Positions 55,701-64,000 of a stretch of DNA of 64,000 nt are shown here, in pieces (position 1 is the stretch's first letter; the number at the start of each line of letters is the position of its first letter). The position numbers were made by a program, and so were the translations under genes. Origin of the DNA: Liolophura sinensis (lineage: Eukaryota; Mollusca; Polyplacophora; Chitonida; Chitonidae); the NCBI RefSeq assembly GCF_032854445.1, contig NC_088306.1, forward strand, positions 3,656,373-3,720,372. The letters are read 5' to 3'. The notes under the pieces are model-generated. The model made no database searches, was not told the DNA's origin, and saw only the letters and a list, made by a program, of their open reading frames with translations.

Positions 55701-58700
55701 AGTCTGGCAAACATGAAGCCATTGTGAAGAATGTTCATGACTTGTTAGCAAAGTTAGCCTGGGACTTTTCCCCAGAGCAGCTTGATCATCTCTTTGACTG
55801 TTTCCAGGTTTGTATGCTTTCCTTATACTTCTTGGTCAAGCTGTTTATTCATTGGACTTTTGATTCAATAAAATCCCTGAGAAACTAAATCCAACTTTGT
55901 GCTGACTTAATTGGTAAAAATGTGAGATTGGTATTTATGATATTTTTGTTACAGGGAAGTTGGGCAAATGCAAGTAAAAAACAGAGGGAGAAACTGTTGG
56001 AGCTGATCAGGAGACTTGCAGAGGATGACAAGGAAGGCATTATGGCACACAAGGTAACTCTTTGAAGAGAGCAAGCCACTGCCTTTTTGTTAGTGGTACG
56101 TTTCCTTTCACTTGCTGGAACACATCAAGTGGAGGTTTGAACCTGGCCTTGGGAGAAAATTTGTAGGTTCCCCTGTGTTCCATCAAGCAACAATGAATTA
56201 AATATATAATAATGGTTCGTAGGGATATTCTCAAACAGGCAATCGGATCTGCTGTACGCTGGAAAAAATTTTAAGCCTTTAATGGAAGAGCTCTAAATTT
56301 GCAAACAGGTCTTCTAGTGTCAATATACAAGGGTGTCCACCTATCTTGGACAAGCTGTTAACCGGTTAAACAAAACATTAACCAACAATACACAATCCAC
56401 ACAAATATAATATAAGAAGCTGAAATGTAACATACGAAAGCAATATTCAACTTTATTGTGAATCTCTGTGATTGTTGGTTTAATGTGTACCTGAGCCTCT
56501 ATCCATATCACAGGTAGATCTCTTCCACAAGGGAGATAACCATGCGTTGAACCTGTGTCTGCTGTGTGTTTCAGGTGTTGGGCTTATTATGGAACTTGGC
56601 CCACAGTGAGGACGTACCCACAGATATCATGGATCAGGCCCTCAGTGCTCATATCAAGATTTTAGATTACAGTTGTTCTCAGGTTTGAACAAAAAACAGC
56701 AGTTGTAATACATTGAGATGGAAATAGATTATAATGTTGTGGACATGATAAAGGGGGGCTTTTGTTTCCTAGTGGCTCATAGCCTACTAATACAGAACAG
56801 TGACCCAGGAGCGCCTCAGCAGTGCTATCACAAAGTCCAGCTAATGCTGACTTTCCTCCAGTCGAACGTGGGAAGGCCTGCCAGCTACCTGTGAATGGTC
56901 TGGCGATTCCCAAGCTCTGCCCGATTTCCTCACATCCTAATGCTGGCCACCGTTGTATATGTGATATATTCTTGAGTACAGCATAAAACTCAAGTCATAT
57001 AAATAAACAAATAAATAAATAAAATATGGCCATGATGAGATCTGTAAAAAATGGTTAGTTTAACTTGCTTGTATCATGTAAATTGTAAAATGTATCAGTT
57101 TTAACTGGTGTGTTAACGACCAAGCACTTGCTGTGGTTTGGTTCCTGCCACCCATAAACCTATGGTAACCATGAATAGAGCGGAATCTCATACAGTTAAA
57201 TATATCAGGCTGGTGTCCATTTCTCCTTAAGGATCGAGATGCTCAGAAAATCCAGTGGATAAACAAGTTTGTGGAAGAACTGAAGAATGACAAATGGGTT
57301 CTACCATCTCTAAAACAGATTAGAGAGATCTGTCAATTGTTTCAAGAGGTATGTAGCCCTTCCATGATATGTATGTATTGACTGATCTCTGTGCTGTTGC
57401 CTTCAAAATAATTTTAAAAACATCATAGAATCTCACAAGTTTTTGTGGCATTATTTAATAGCCTAGACCTTATTTGATAGATTAGATTTAACATCAGATG
57501 ATGTAATTTAAGTTAAACAAAAGAAATCTAGGAAAAGATCACAATTTGCAATACTAAGTTTCAGTGCAAGTGACTGTAGAGGGTTAAAGGAAAATACCTC
57601 TAAAAGAAGTAGGCATCACTAATAAGACCACTTAAAGCTATACATAAACATACTTTCATTTATTTTTTTAGATTTTTGTGAGTTACAGGCGCACAAACAT
57701 TTCAGTTTTAAGGTGGGCTATATGGATCCTACTGCCTGATGTGACAGGAAGTTTTTTCAACTCAAATTACGATACTGAATGTTGGAATAACTTTTTTTAA
57801 CCCAGGAGTTCCTAGATACCATCAGTATGGCTCATAAGGCCCACCATAGTTTTCAAATATTTGAATGCCTTTCAACACTGAAAAAAATCTGAAAAAGAAA
57901 TGAAAGTATTTTTACACATATTTTTCAGTTGTCTGTATGATGAACTTCATATTTTAGCTTTCTTTTACTTTAAATTTTCTATTTGAATTTTCAATTCCTA
58001 AACTTGTGATGTCAAAAAACATATGTGTACCCATGTCTCCAATCTTAAAGACCAAGTACTTTTCAATTTATGCAGGTTGTAACTTTTTATGGGAATGCCC
58101 AGGTAGGAAAAGTCTTCAAAATAATGTATACCACACATAAAATGACAGTCATCAGTGTCTCTTCATGTTCTGTGGTTGTCTCCCTTTGCAGGCCCCTCAG
58201 AACTTCCCACACACCCAGAGGACTCCCCATGTGGTGTATAGAAATCATGTAATAAGTCAGCTTCAGTCTCAGCATGCAATTGTCATGCTGGTGGCACAGA
58301 ATTTGGCTGGTTACATGAACAAAGCCAGGATCTTTGCCAAAGGTGAGCCAGCTGTTACTTTATAGATCTAGGATGTTGCCTTAGAAACAAAAGCTGAAAA
58401 GTTGCATTGCATATCAAAAAGCAAAATACTTACTGAAAAAGATGCATAAAAAATATAATCATATGATAATAACTTAATTAATCATGATAGTCATGATAGT
58501 TTTAAGAAACCTTGAAGTCAATATATTTTTGTCTAGTGAGCTTTTATGTCAGTTTATGTTATAAACGAAAAACTTCAATTTCAAGTGCGTCAAGTCGTAA
58601 GAGTGCCTATGTTATGTTTGTACAGATCATGTGGACTCGGAGCCCAACAACATTTTACCTGACGGCAGGTTTAACCATGTTCAGCAGGTGCAGGAGCGAC

Positions 58701-61700
58701 TGCGCTTCCTCAGGTGTGTCAGTTTGTTAACAATGGTTACTTTTATTTCTGAGTTGATCATAATTTTTGTTTATTTTCAGTACAAATAGTGCCCTTGATT
58801 CGTGGAATGAGTAATAGTGTTTTGCTCAAGTATTTAAATGTATACCCGGGCTTGTGGTGAGTGCAAGAATAGCATCTGGCACACCTGGGACTTCATGTCA
58901 AAGTATGTGGTGTAATCGACAAGATACTGTGATCTCCATTGGGGTCTGTCTGGTTTCTCCTGGGCTCTTTATGGTTTCCTTTCCGAATACGAAAAATGAA
59001 TCTAATAATTGATATGGTACTGTAATTGAAGGGCAGGTTGTCAGTTATTCAACATTATTGCCACAGTTTATTTATTTATTTATTTCATATTTTTACTGAG
59101 TTTTATGCCGTACTCAAGAATATTTCACTTATACGACTGCAGACACTATTATGATGGGAGGTAACCGAGCAGTCGTGAGAGAGCGTTTGTGGAAAATACT
59201 TGGGCAAGAGAATTGAGTGTTCCTGCTTAAGCTTTGTAGTATGTTGAGTGTCATGAATTAAATAAGGAGAAATAATTGAACTGTTGTATCCTTTTTGAAT
59301 TTAAGAACAGTAATATTGCTTTGTGTTTTAGGTTCTTGTTAAAAGATGGTCAGTTGTGGCTATGTGAACCTCAGGCCAGACAGGTGAAGTATTTTTTGCT
59401 TTATCCTCAGTATATTTTGTACTACTTAAATGTAAATGAAAGTTATTGCTAAAAAATGTAGTTTTGTTGTTTCGAACTTGGAAAGGTGTATGTCATAAGA
59501 AAAGGTTGTGTATAAAGTGTTAGGAAACTATTCATGAGAAATTTTGTAGTGATTGCCTCAAAGTGGGGAGACCAGGGATCAAGCCCAGGTCAGGTCCTAC
59601 CAAAGATAACATACTTTGACATATTTGTTGCTGCCTCGCGGCACTCGTCACTGAGAGATTAGATGGAATGAAACATGACTGGTTGGCCTAGTGTCAGTAT
59701 TATGTGACTGGGTGGGGTGTTGTGTCATGTCTGATAAAATTGTAAGCACATACCCTTCAGATTGGGTAAGAATTTCTGATGAATTATTGAACTGTGTATC
59801 TTTTTTCTCTTCCAGATATGGAATTGCCTGGCTGAAAATGCTATCTACATCACAGATAGAGAATCGTGTTTTAAATGGTTTGCAAAGGTAAGAATTAAGG
59901 CTATTCTTTGTTTAGTTTTGAACTTGCAATGAGGTCACTACATATACTGGTCAGCCTTGTGTTTGTAGAGGCATACAGCTCCCGTCAAAAAATCAATTTT
60001 ATTAATGGAATGAATACGGAATGATTATGACATGTTATGACATCTGTGACATCATTTTTTTACAGCACTTTAGAGTTTATCGATGTGGTTTAGTATGGGT
60101 GGGTATATACCTTATTGGAAATTATCCACGAAAGATCACTTTACTTTTTTATATTATCTTAAAAATCCATTGAACTAAATATTTTGGGAAATAAGTCATC
60201 AGTCATGGATAATTTGAATTAATATTAATAAAGTTCTGTTAAGTGACGACATCATGGCACAAATGGAGCTCATTATGATGTTGTGACTTTGAATCTCGAA
60301 AATCCCTTATTGAACTGTTCAGCTTGACAATTGTTTTTCTTTTTCTGTATCTCTGTATCCTGATCATTATCTTGCGGCATCCAGTGATTAACTGCTTGAT
60401 TGTTTTACTTACAGCTCATGGGAGAAGAGCCAGATTTGGATCCAGAAATCACTAAGGACTTTTTTGAAAGCAACATCCTTCAGCTAGATCCGTCACTTTT
60501 GACTGAAAATGGCATGAAGTGAGTCATCAGTTCAAGACTTTGAAACCTTAGGAAAACCTCGAATTGTAATGTATGTCATAGTGGACCACAGTACTTTATA
60601 CAAAAAGTGTTTACCATTTGAATATGCAGGACCTGTTGCTAATTTAGCTGAAGAGAAATTGCATAGTGAAAATGAAGAAAGTAGGCATAATGTTGGTTAT
60701 GTTTTTAGTAAATTTTGCTCTGTTAATTGAAGTACTTTGAGAAAAGTAGCTCTCTAGAATGAGGTACTGTATACAAAAGTATTTGAAACGTCACACATTC
60801 AGTGGCTCAGAATTCTTCAACAGTTTTATGTATCCACAAGCGAAATGGTTTGAACAGTGATGCATGTGCCTGCAAGATTACAGGATTAGGATAAGAAGTA
60901 TGGATTACACGAACTTTCCTTTCTTTGTTTTAGCTGCTTTGAGAGGTTTTTCCGACATGTAAATGTCAAGGAATCCAAGCTGACAACAAAAAGGCGTGGA
61001 GGACATGTGATGAATGATTTGGAGCTGATTGGCATGGAGTATTTATGGAGGGTAGGTGGTGCTTGTTGTTCATGTAGGGAACACACACTTATGTATATCT
61101 TCACAATATTTGTGTCAGTGATAAAGTATTAATGAACACATTTCTTTTTTTTTTTTTTTTTTTTAGGTGCAACCGTGCAAATTGACTTTATTTTTTCAGG
61201 TCCAGTAAAGATCATTAAATATTCCTTGGGCACTGAAATTTGCATTTTTCTAGTAAGACGTCATATTACCATACAAAAAAAGAAACTCAAAACACCTTTT
61301 GAGGATCAGTAGAACTCTCAGGTGAAATAATTAACTTAGTCTTTGACAAATTTTTAGGTCCAATTCAGAATACAAAGTCATTGGAGATCCATCGCAGGCT
61401 CAGATTGAAAATACACTGGCAGTTGTGACTGTCAGACCCTTAACCAATGAATAGGCATGTTCATATCCAGCTCAGTCTGCTTTTTCTGTGGCTTTAGGTT
61501 AAGCTGTTCATGGAAGTACCTAACAATGTTCATTGGTTTCCTCAGGATGCTTCGATTTCCCTCTTGCGGATGGTTGTGGGTTTCCCCCCGGTCTTTGCCC
61601 GGTTCCCTCCTACCATAATGCTGGCCGCCATAGTATAAGTGAACTGTTCTTCAGTATGGCGTAAAACACCAATCAGATCAAATCAAATCAATTTTACCCA

Positions 61701-63962
61701 CCCTTAAACCTAACTGCTATCTTACATTAAACCAAAAAAAATGTTTAGTGTGGCATGAACAACAACAACAACATATAATATGATTGACTTTCCAACCAGA
61801 TTTTACAGCAAAATACACCAGCCCTTCGTCAGTTAATGTCATTGATTTATACTTTGTTGCAGGTTGTGTTGTGGAGTCCAGATGAAGTATCAGGGAAGGC
61901 CATAGCATTACTGAAAGACACTTATACTAATCTGGGTCCAAGATTGCAATCTAGTCAGGTAAAGCTGGGAGATCAAATCTGACAAGTGAAGTTCATTCTG
62001 GAAATGGTCGTAAAGATATAGGAGTGTTTTGAAGTATTATGTTAAATGATATTAAAATAAATCCAAAACTTTGGTTGCATTGATGAACTCTTGCTGTTAT
62101 CTGAAAATTTATTTATAACCTACCAGGTTATGTTTGTGCTCAAGCTAAAAATGTTCCCTCTATTACAAATGATAAAAAAATATCTTGGTAGACACAGAAT
62201 TTTTTGTATCATTGTAATCACGGCTATGTCAACTCTTTTATTTCACACCTGATTGCACACAAATGGCAGGGTTGGAAAAAAGCTATTTATATATTGACAG
62301 CGGTTAAGTTGTTGATTGAAAACAGTTACATTCATGTATCACTGTGAGTGAAACAAGAATGGAAGCTCTTAAAATGTTTGCATGCTGGATAGCTTTATCT
62401 TACTGCGACTGCGATCTCCTGTCTCTATACCAAAGGTTGATATCCATGAGGATTTTATTGGCACTTGTGTGGATCGATTAAAAGCCTCATACGACACAAT
62501 CAGCATCCTGGACAAGGAAAAAGACAGTACAAACCGTGTGATGCAGGAGGCGACTAGGATGGTGCGCGTGATCACCGTCCTGAAGGAGTATGTCGCTGAG
62601 TGTGATGACGCGTATGGTGAGGAGAGGTCCATCCTGCCACTGAGCAGGTGAGACTTGGACGGTATTTCAGTCAGGCCCTCTACCACTGTGTAAAGGGAAA
62701 TAAACCTTGTAATGCTTAAAAGTGAAGTGCCCTCCGCCCTTTTGTAGCAGTACAGGTAATTTCAATAGCAATACAATTGGTTTTGAATAATTTTATCTGG
62801 TATTGTTAGTCACCTGAGGTTACCTTTGTAGATGACTATTGATTTACTCATTGTCTGTCAGTCAATGAATAATTTTTGGAAAGTTTTGTTTTTGTTAAAG
62901 AGTATGTTGTATGGAATTGAAACTTAGTGCATGCCTTCACAATGATGATGTTTTTCAAAGAAATGGCTGTTTGTTCATTCTCACAGTTTTCTGTTCTTTT
63001 ATTCACCATTGTTCATCACATTCAATTGAAAATTGGCATGTGATGTATGAAGTTATGTACGAAGTGTGAGCTTTGGGCCGTTTCCTCCATTTTCAACTAA
63101 GTTGTGTCTTGTTTTGTTGTGTTGTGGTTGGTTGAATGAATACTCCAGGGATGAAGACTAGGAAGATTGTCATCTTTGGTAAGACAGGGTAGTATTTTGT
63201 ACCATAAGGATGAAAGAAACAGATACGCTAATATTTGATTGTGTTTGTCTGACAGGGCTTGTCGTGGTAAGCTGGTCACGCTCATTGTGCGGTTCCCAAG
63301 TCAAGGAAGACAACTGGAGGATCTGGACGTCTGGTCACATACAAATGACACTATCGGTTCTGTCCGAAGACAGATTCTACATCGGGTCAAAGCCAACAAT
63401 GTTAACATCAAAGTAGATCTCTACATCAATGGAGAGCTGTTAGATCCAAGCGAAGATAAAAGACTTATATTACAGATGCAGCTGAGGGATAAAACGGTGA
63501 GATTTCTGTGATTTTGATTGGCTGAAGCTTGTTAGTCTGCCTGAGTGGCATTCTCAGACAGTAGTTAGAAGCGGTTCTAAAATTTCTTTTTGGCAACATT
63601 ATCTGCTTTCTGTTCATGAATTTTGTAAGGCAAGTTGATTTAAAATGATTACTTGTATGTTCTTTTTTGAAATCGAAAAGAATGCATGATCATTACCATT
63701 TCAGTTTGAAATCAAAACTGGTAAGCTAGGTTATACTGCAACTTGAAAAACAATCACCTCAGCGTTCTCTAAATTGCGTGTCATTGCATAGATCTAAATG
63801 TGTTTTTGTGTACATTGTTTCCAGATGATCACAGCCAAATTGGTGCAGGTGGGCAGTAACATGCCATCTAGTCCAGACAGTAGCTCTGACAGCTCAGCAG
63901 GGTCCCCTCACAATGCCTACGATGGACCGAATAGCGAAGCTGAGAGTTCTCTGCCTGGAGTG
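46342..63962 (+). CDS. USP9X: Ubiquitin carboxyl-terminal hydrolase FAF/USP9X, N-terminal 1024 codons, 23 coding exons, truncated by window end
   Basis: Orthologue of USP9X / Drosophila fat facets, a ~2550-residue deubiquitinase acting on endocytic, adhesion, polarity and apoptosis proteins. Start [20 protein letters not shown] is followed by a Pro/Gln-rich stretch with 11 consecutive Gln, then the conserved [18 protein letters not shown] (~105). Residues ~130-895 match the long alpha-solenoid part of USP9X exon by exon (for example [53 protein letters not shown]). Residues ~900-978 are the ubiquitin-like fold ([20 protein letters not shown]), followed by the Ser-rich [12 protein letters not shown]. 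All 22 internal junctions are GT-AG and in phase; 3072 coding bases end at phase 0 at 63962. The Cys and His boxes of the USP domain lie beyond the window. Vertebrates have USP9X and USP9Y; outside them a single gene is usual. Confidence 0.97.
46727..49266 (+). other. USP9X intron 1 of the coding part
   Basis: 2.5 kb of AT-rich DNA. Apart from a poly-T run at 48937-48955 I see no repeats or exons. The 109-codon minus-strand frame at 47604-47933 has no motif. Confidence 0.6.
49267..49379 (+). CDS. USP9X: USP9X coding exon 2
   Basis: Residues 129-166: [20 protein letters not shown] to WKYDIH. Confidence 0.96.
49657..49769 (+). CDS. USP9X: USP9X coding exon 3
   Basis: Residues 167-203 plus two bases: [20 protein letters not shown] to FNPQC. 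Confidence 0.96.
50281..50386 (+). CDS. USP9X: USP9X coding exon 4
   Basis: Residues 204-239: [20 protein letters not shown] to DHRTPR. Confidence 0.96.
50387..52073 (+). other. USP9X intron 4
   Basis: Contains an (AC)n(AT)n microsatellite at ~51351-51381. Several small frames, none with recognisable features. Confidence 0.6.
52074..52189 (+). CDS. USP9X: USP9X coding exon 5
   Basis: Residues 240-277 plus two bases: [20 protein letters not shown] to VIAALI. Confidence 0.96.
52238..52328 (+). mobile_element. SINE family 1, tail-side fragment in USP9X intron 5
   Basis: CTACCATCACGCTGACAACT, ATACTCTTGAGTTCGGCATA, AAACACCAGTCAGATAAAT; diverged core and tail. Confidence 0.78.
52422..52488 (+). 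CDS. USP9X: USP9X coding exon 6
   Basis: Residues 278-300: [20 protein letters not shown] then IV. The next intron holds a MITE. Confidence 0.96.
52584..53202. mobile_element. 619-bp MITE with ~50-bp inverted ends, Harbinger-like, in USP9X intron 6
   Basis: Left end AGCCCCTTCTAAACTACCCA, then ACATCACTCAACTTTTGTTG. Right end, reversed, AGCTCCCTCCAGACCATCCA, then ACATGGTTTAATTTTTGTTG. Both continue into (G/A)CTCAACA. TAA flanks both sides (52581-52583 and 53203-53205), and 3-bp TWA target duplications are typical of PIF/Harbinger. Interior frames (52796-53059 minus, 52917-53252 plus) are short and not a recognisable transposase, so the copy is non-autonomous. Confidence 0.85.
53919..54103 (+). 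CDS. USP9X: USP9X coding exon 7
   Basis: Residues 301-361 plus two bases: [20 protein letters not shown] to FRLKMIL. Donor AG|GTCAGA is slightly off consensus. Confidence 0.96.
54636..54768 (+). CDS. USP9X: USP9X coding exon 8
   Basis: Residues 362-406: [20 protein letters not shown] to [10 protein letters not shown]. Confidence 0.96.
55217..55369 (+). CDS. USP9X: USP9X coding exon 9
   Basis: Residues 407-457: [20 protein letters not shown] to LDKLWEAQ. Confidence 0.97.
55703..55807 (+). CDS. USP9X: USP9X coding exon 10
   Basis: Residues 458-492: [20 protein letters not shown] to LDHLFDCFQ. Confidence 0.97.
55955..56053 (+). CDS. USP9X: USP9X coding exon 11
   Basis: Residues 493-525: [20 protein letters not shown] to EGIMAHK. 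Confidence 0.97.
56575..56682 (+). CDS. USP9X: USP9X coding exon 12
   Basis: Residues 526-561: [20 protein letters not shown] to ILDYSCSQ. Confidence 0.97.
56785..57024 (+). mobile_element. SINE family 1, diverged copy in USP9X intron 12
   Basis: CAGTGACCCAGGAGCGCCTC, AAGTCCAGCTAATGCTGACT, CCTAATGCTGGCCACCGTTG, TTGAGTACAGCATAAAACTC and an (AAAT)n tail. Confidence 0.85.
57232..57348 (+). CDS. USP9X: USP9X coding exon 13
   Basis: Residues 562-600: [20 protein letters not shown] to REICQLFQE. Confidence 0.97.
58192..58342 (+). CDS. USP9X: USP9X coding exon 14
   Basis: Residues 601-650 plus one base: [20 protein letters not shown] to NKARIFAK. Confidence 0.96.
58626..58713 (+). CDS. USP9X: USP9X coding exon 15
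   Basis: Residues 651-679 plus two bases: [20 protein letters not shown] to RLRFL. Confidence 0.95.
59066..59180 (-). mobile_element. SINE family 1, tail-side fragment in USP9X intron 15
   Basis: TTTATTTATTTATTTATTTC, TTTTATGCCGTACTCAAGAA, CACTTATACGACTGCAGACA. Confidence 0.85.
59332..59383 (+). CDS. USP9X: USP9X coding exon 16
   Basis: Residues 680-697: [17 protein letters not shown]. Confidence 0.96.
59545..59740 (+). repeat. Interspersed repeat R2, copy in USP9X intron 16
   Basis: CAGGGATCAAGCCCAGGTCA, then GACTGGTTGGCCTAGTGTCA, GTATTATGTGACTGGGTGGG and TGTCATGTCTGAT. Here the 29-bp module is single, not amplified. Confidence 0.7.
59816..59887 (+). CDS. USP9X: USP9X coding exon 17
   Basis: Residues 698-721: [20 protein letters not shown] then WFAK. 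Confidence 0.97.
60415..60518 (+). CDS. USP9X: USP9X coding exon 18
   Basis: Residues 722-755 plus two bases: [20 protein letters not shown] to LLTENGM. Donor AA|GTGAGT makes the split codon Asn. Confidence 0.96.
60934..61051 (+). CDS. USP9X: USP9X coding exon 19
   Basis: Residues 756-795: [20 protein letters not shown] to LIGMEYLWR. Confidence 0.96.
61562..61695 (+). mobile_element. SINE family 1, head-truncated copy in USP9X intron 19
   Basis: CTTGCGGATGGTTGTGGGTT, CCCGGTTCCCTCCTACCATA, GGCGTAAAACACCAATCAGA; tail altered to (AATCA)n. Confidence 0.87.
61863..61958 (+). CDS. USP9X: USP9X coding exon 20
   Basis: Residues 796-827: [20 protein letters not shown] to LGPRLQSSQ. Confidence 0.96.
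62436..62647 (+). CDS. USP9X: USP9X coding exon 21
   Basis: Residues 828-897 plus two bases: [20 protein letters not shown] to EERSILPLS. Confidence 0.97.
63256..63496 (+). CDS. USP9X: USP9X coding exon 22, ubiquitin-like domain
   Basis: Residues 898-978: [20 protein letters not shown], then [20 protein letters not shown] and [17 protein letters not shown], a beta-grasp pattern as in USP9X. Confidence 0.97.
63825..63962 (+). CDS. USP9X: USP9X coding exon 23
   Basis: Residues 979-1024: [20 protein letters not shown] to [10 protein letters not shown]; last exon in the window, ending at phase 0. Confidence 0.96.
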
Positions 63963-64000
63963 GTGAGTTGTTGTGATGCTCAGAGCAAATCTTATTCACT

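Overview
The window is animal nuclear DNA: long introns with GT-AG splice sites, no operons, and three conserved metazoan genes. Tandem and interspersed repeats are heavy. The commonest interspersed repeat is a tRNA-headed SINE with an (AAAT)n tail; this, with the other repeat types, suggests a marine lophotrochozoan, most likely a mollusc. The species call is inference; the three gene calls rest on exon-by-exon translation.

Layout. (1) 2489-4051, plus strand: the last two coding exons of a secreted or lysosomal serine peptidase of family S28 (PRSS16/PRCP-like), carrying the catalytic Asp and His; the 5' part of the gene lies to the left of the window. (2) 7853-38823, minus strand: a complete gene for the mitochondrial propionyl-CoA carboxylase alpha subunit, PCCA, reconstructed as 23 coding exons and 736 codons with every junction phase agreeing. 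It converges on the peptidase gene. (3) 46342-63962, plus strand: the first 23 coding exons (1024 codons) of USP9X/FAF, a giant deubiquitinase, running off the right edge before its catalytic domain. PCCA and USP9X are divergent, with about 7.5 kb between their start codons.

Repeats. PCCA introns are packed with minisatellites (24 to 138 bp units), whereas the USP9X introns are nearly free of them. Several arrays can be traced to a local seed. Four start at, or contain, a PCCA exon end plus its 5' splice site (at exons 6, 7, 17 and 19). Two derive from SINE interiors, one from the end of a second SINE family and one from another interspersed repeat. Two splice acceptors of the S28 gene are duplicated as well. 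In the exon 17 and exon 19 arrays, every unit could in principle act as a phase-neutral micro-exon of 27 or 33 nt. This recurrent seeding of tandem arrays at exon/intron boundaries is the most unusual thing I see. A 619-bp Harbinger-like MITE with a TAA target duplication sits in USP9X intron 6.

The genes have no shared pathway: PCCA acts in mitochondrial propionate catabolism, USP9X in ubiquitin removal and the S28 enzyme in peptide trimming. I found no RNA gene, CRISPR array or autonomous transposon.
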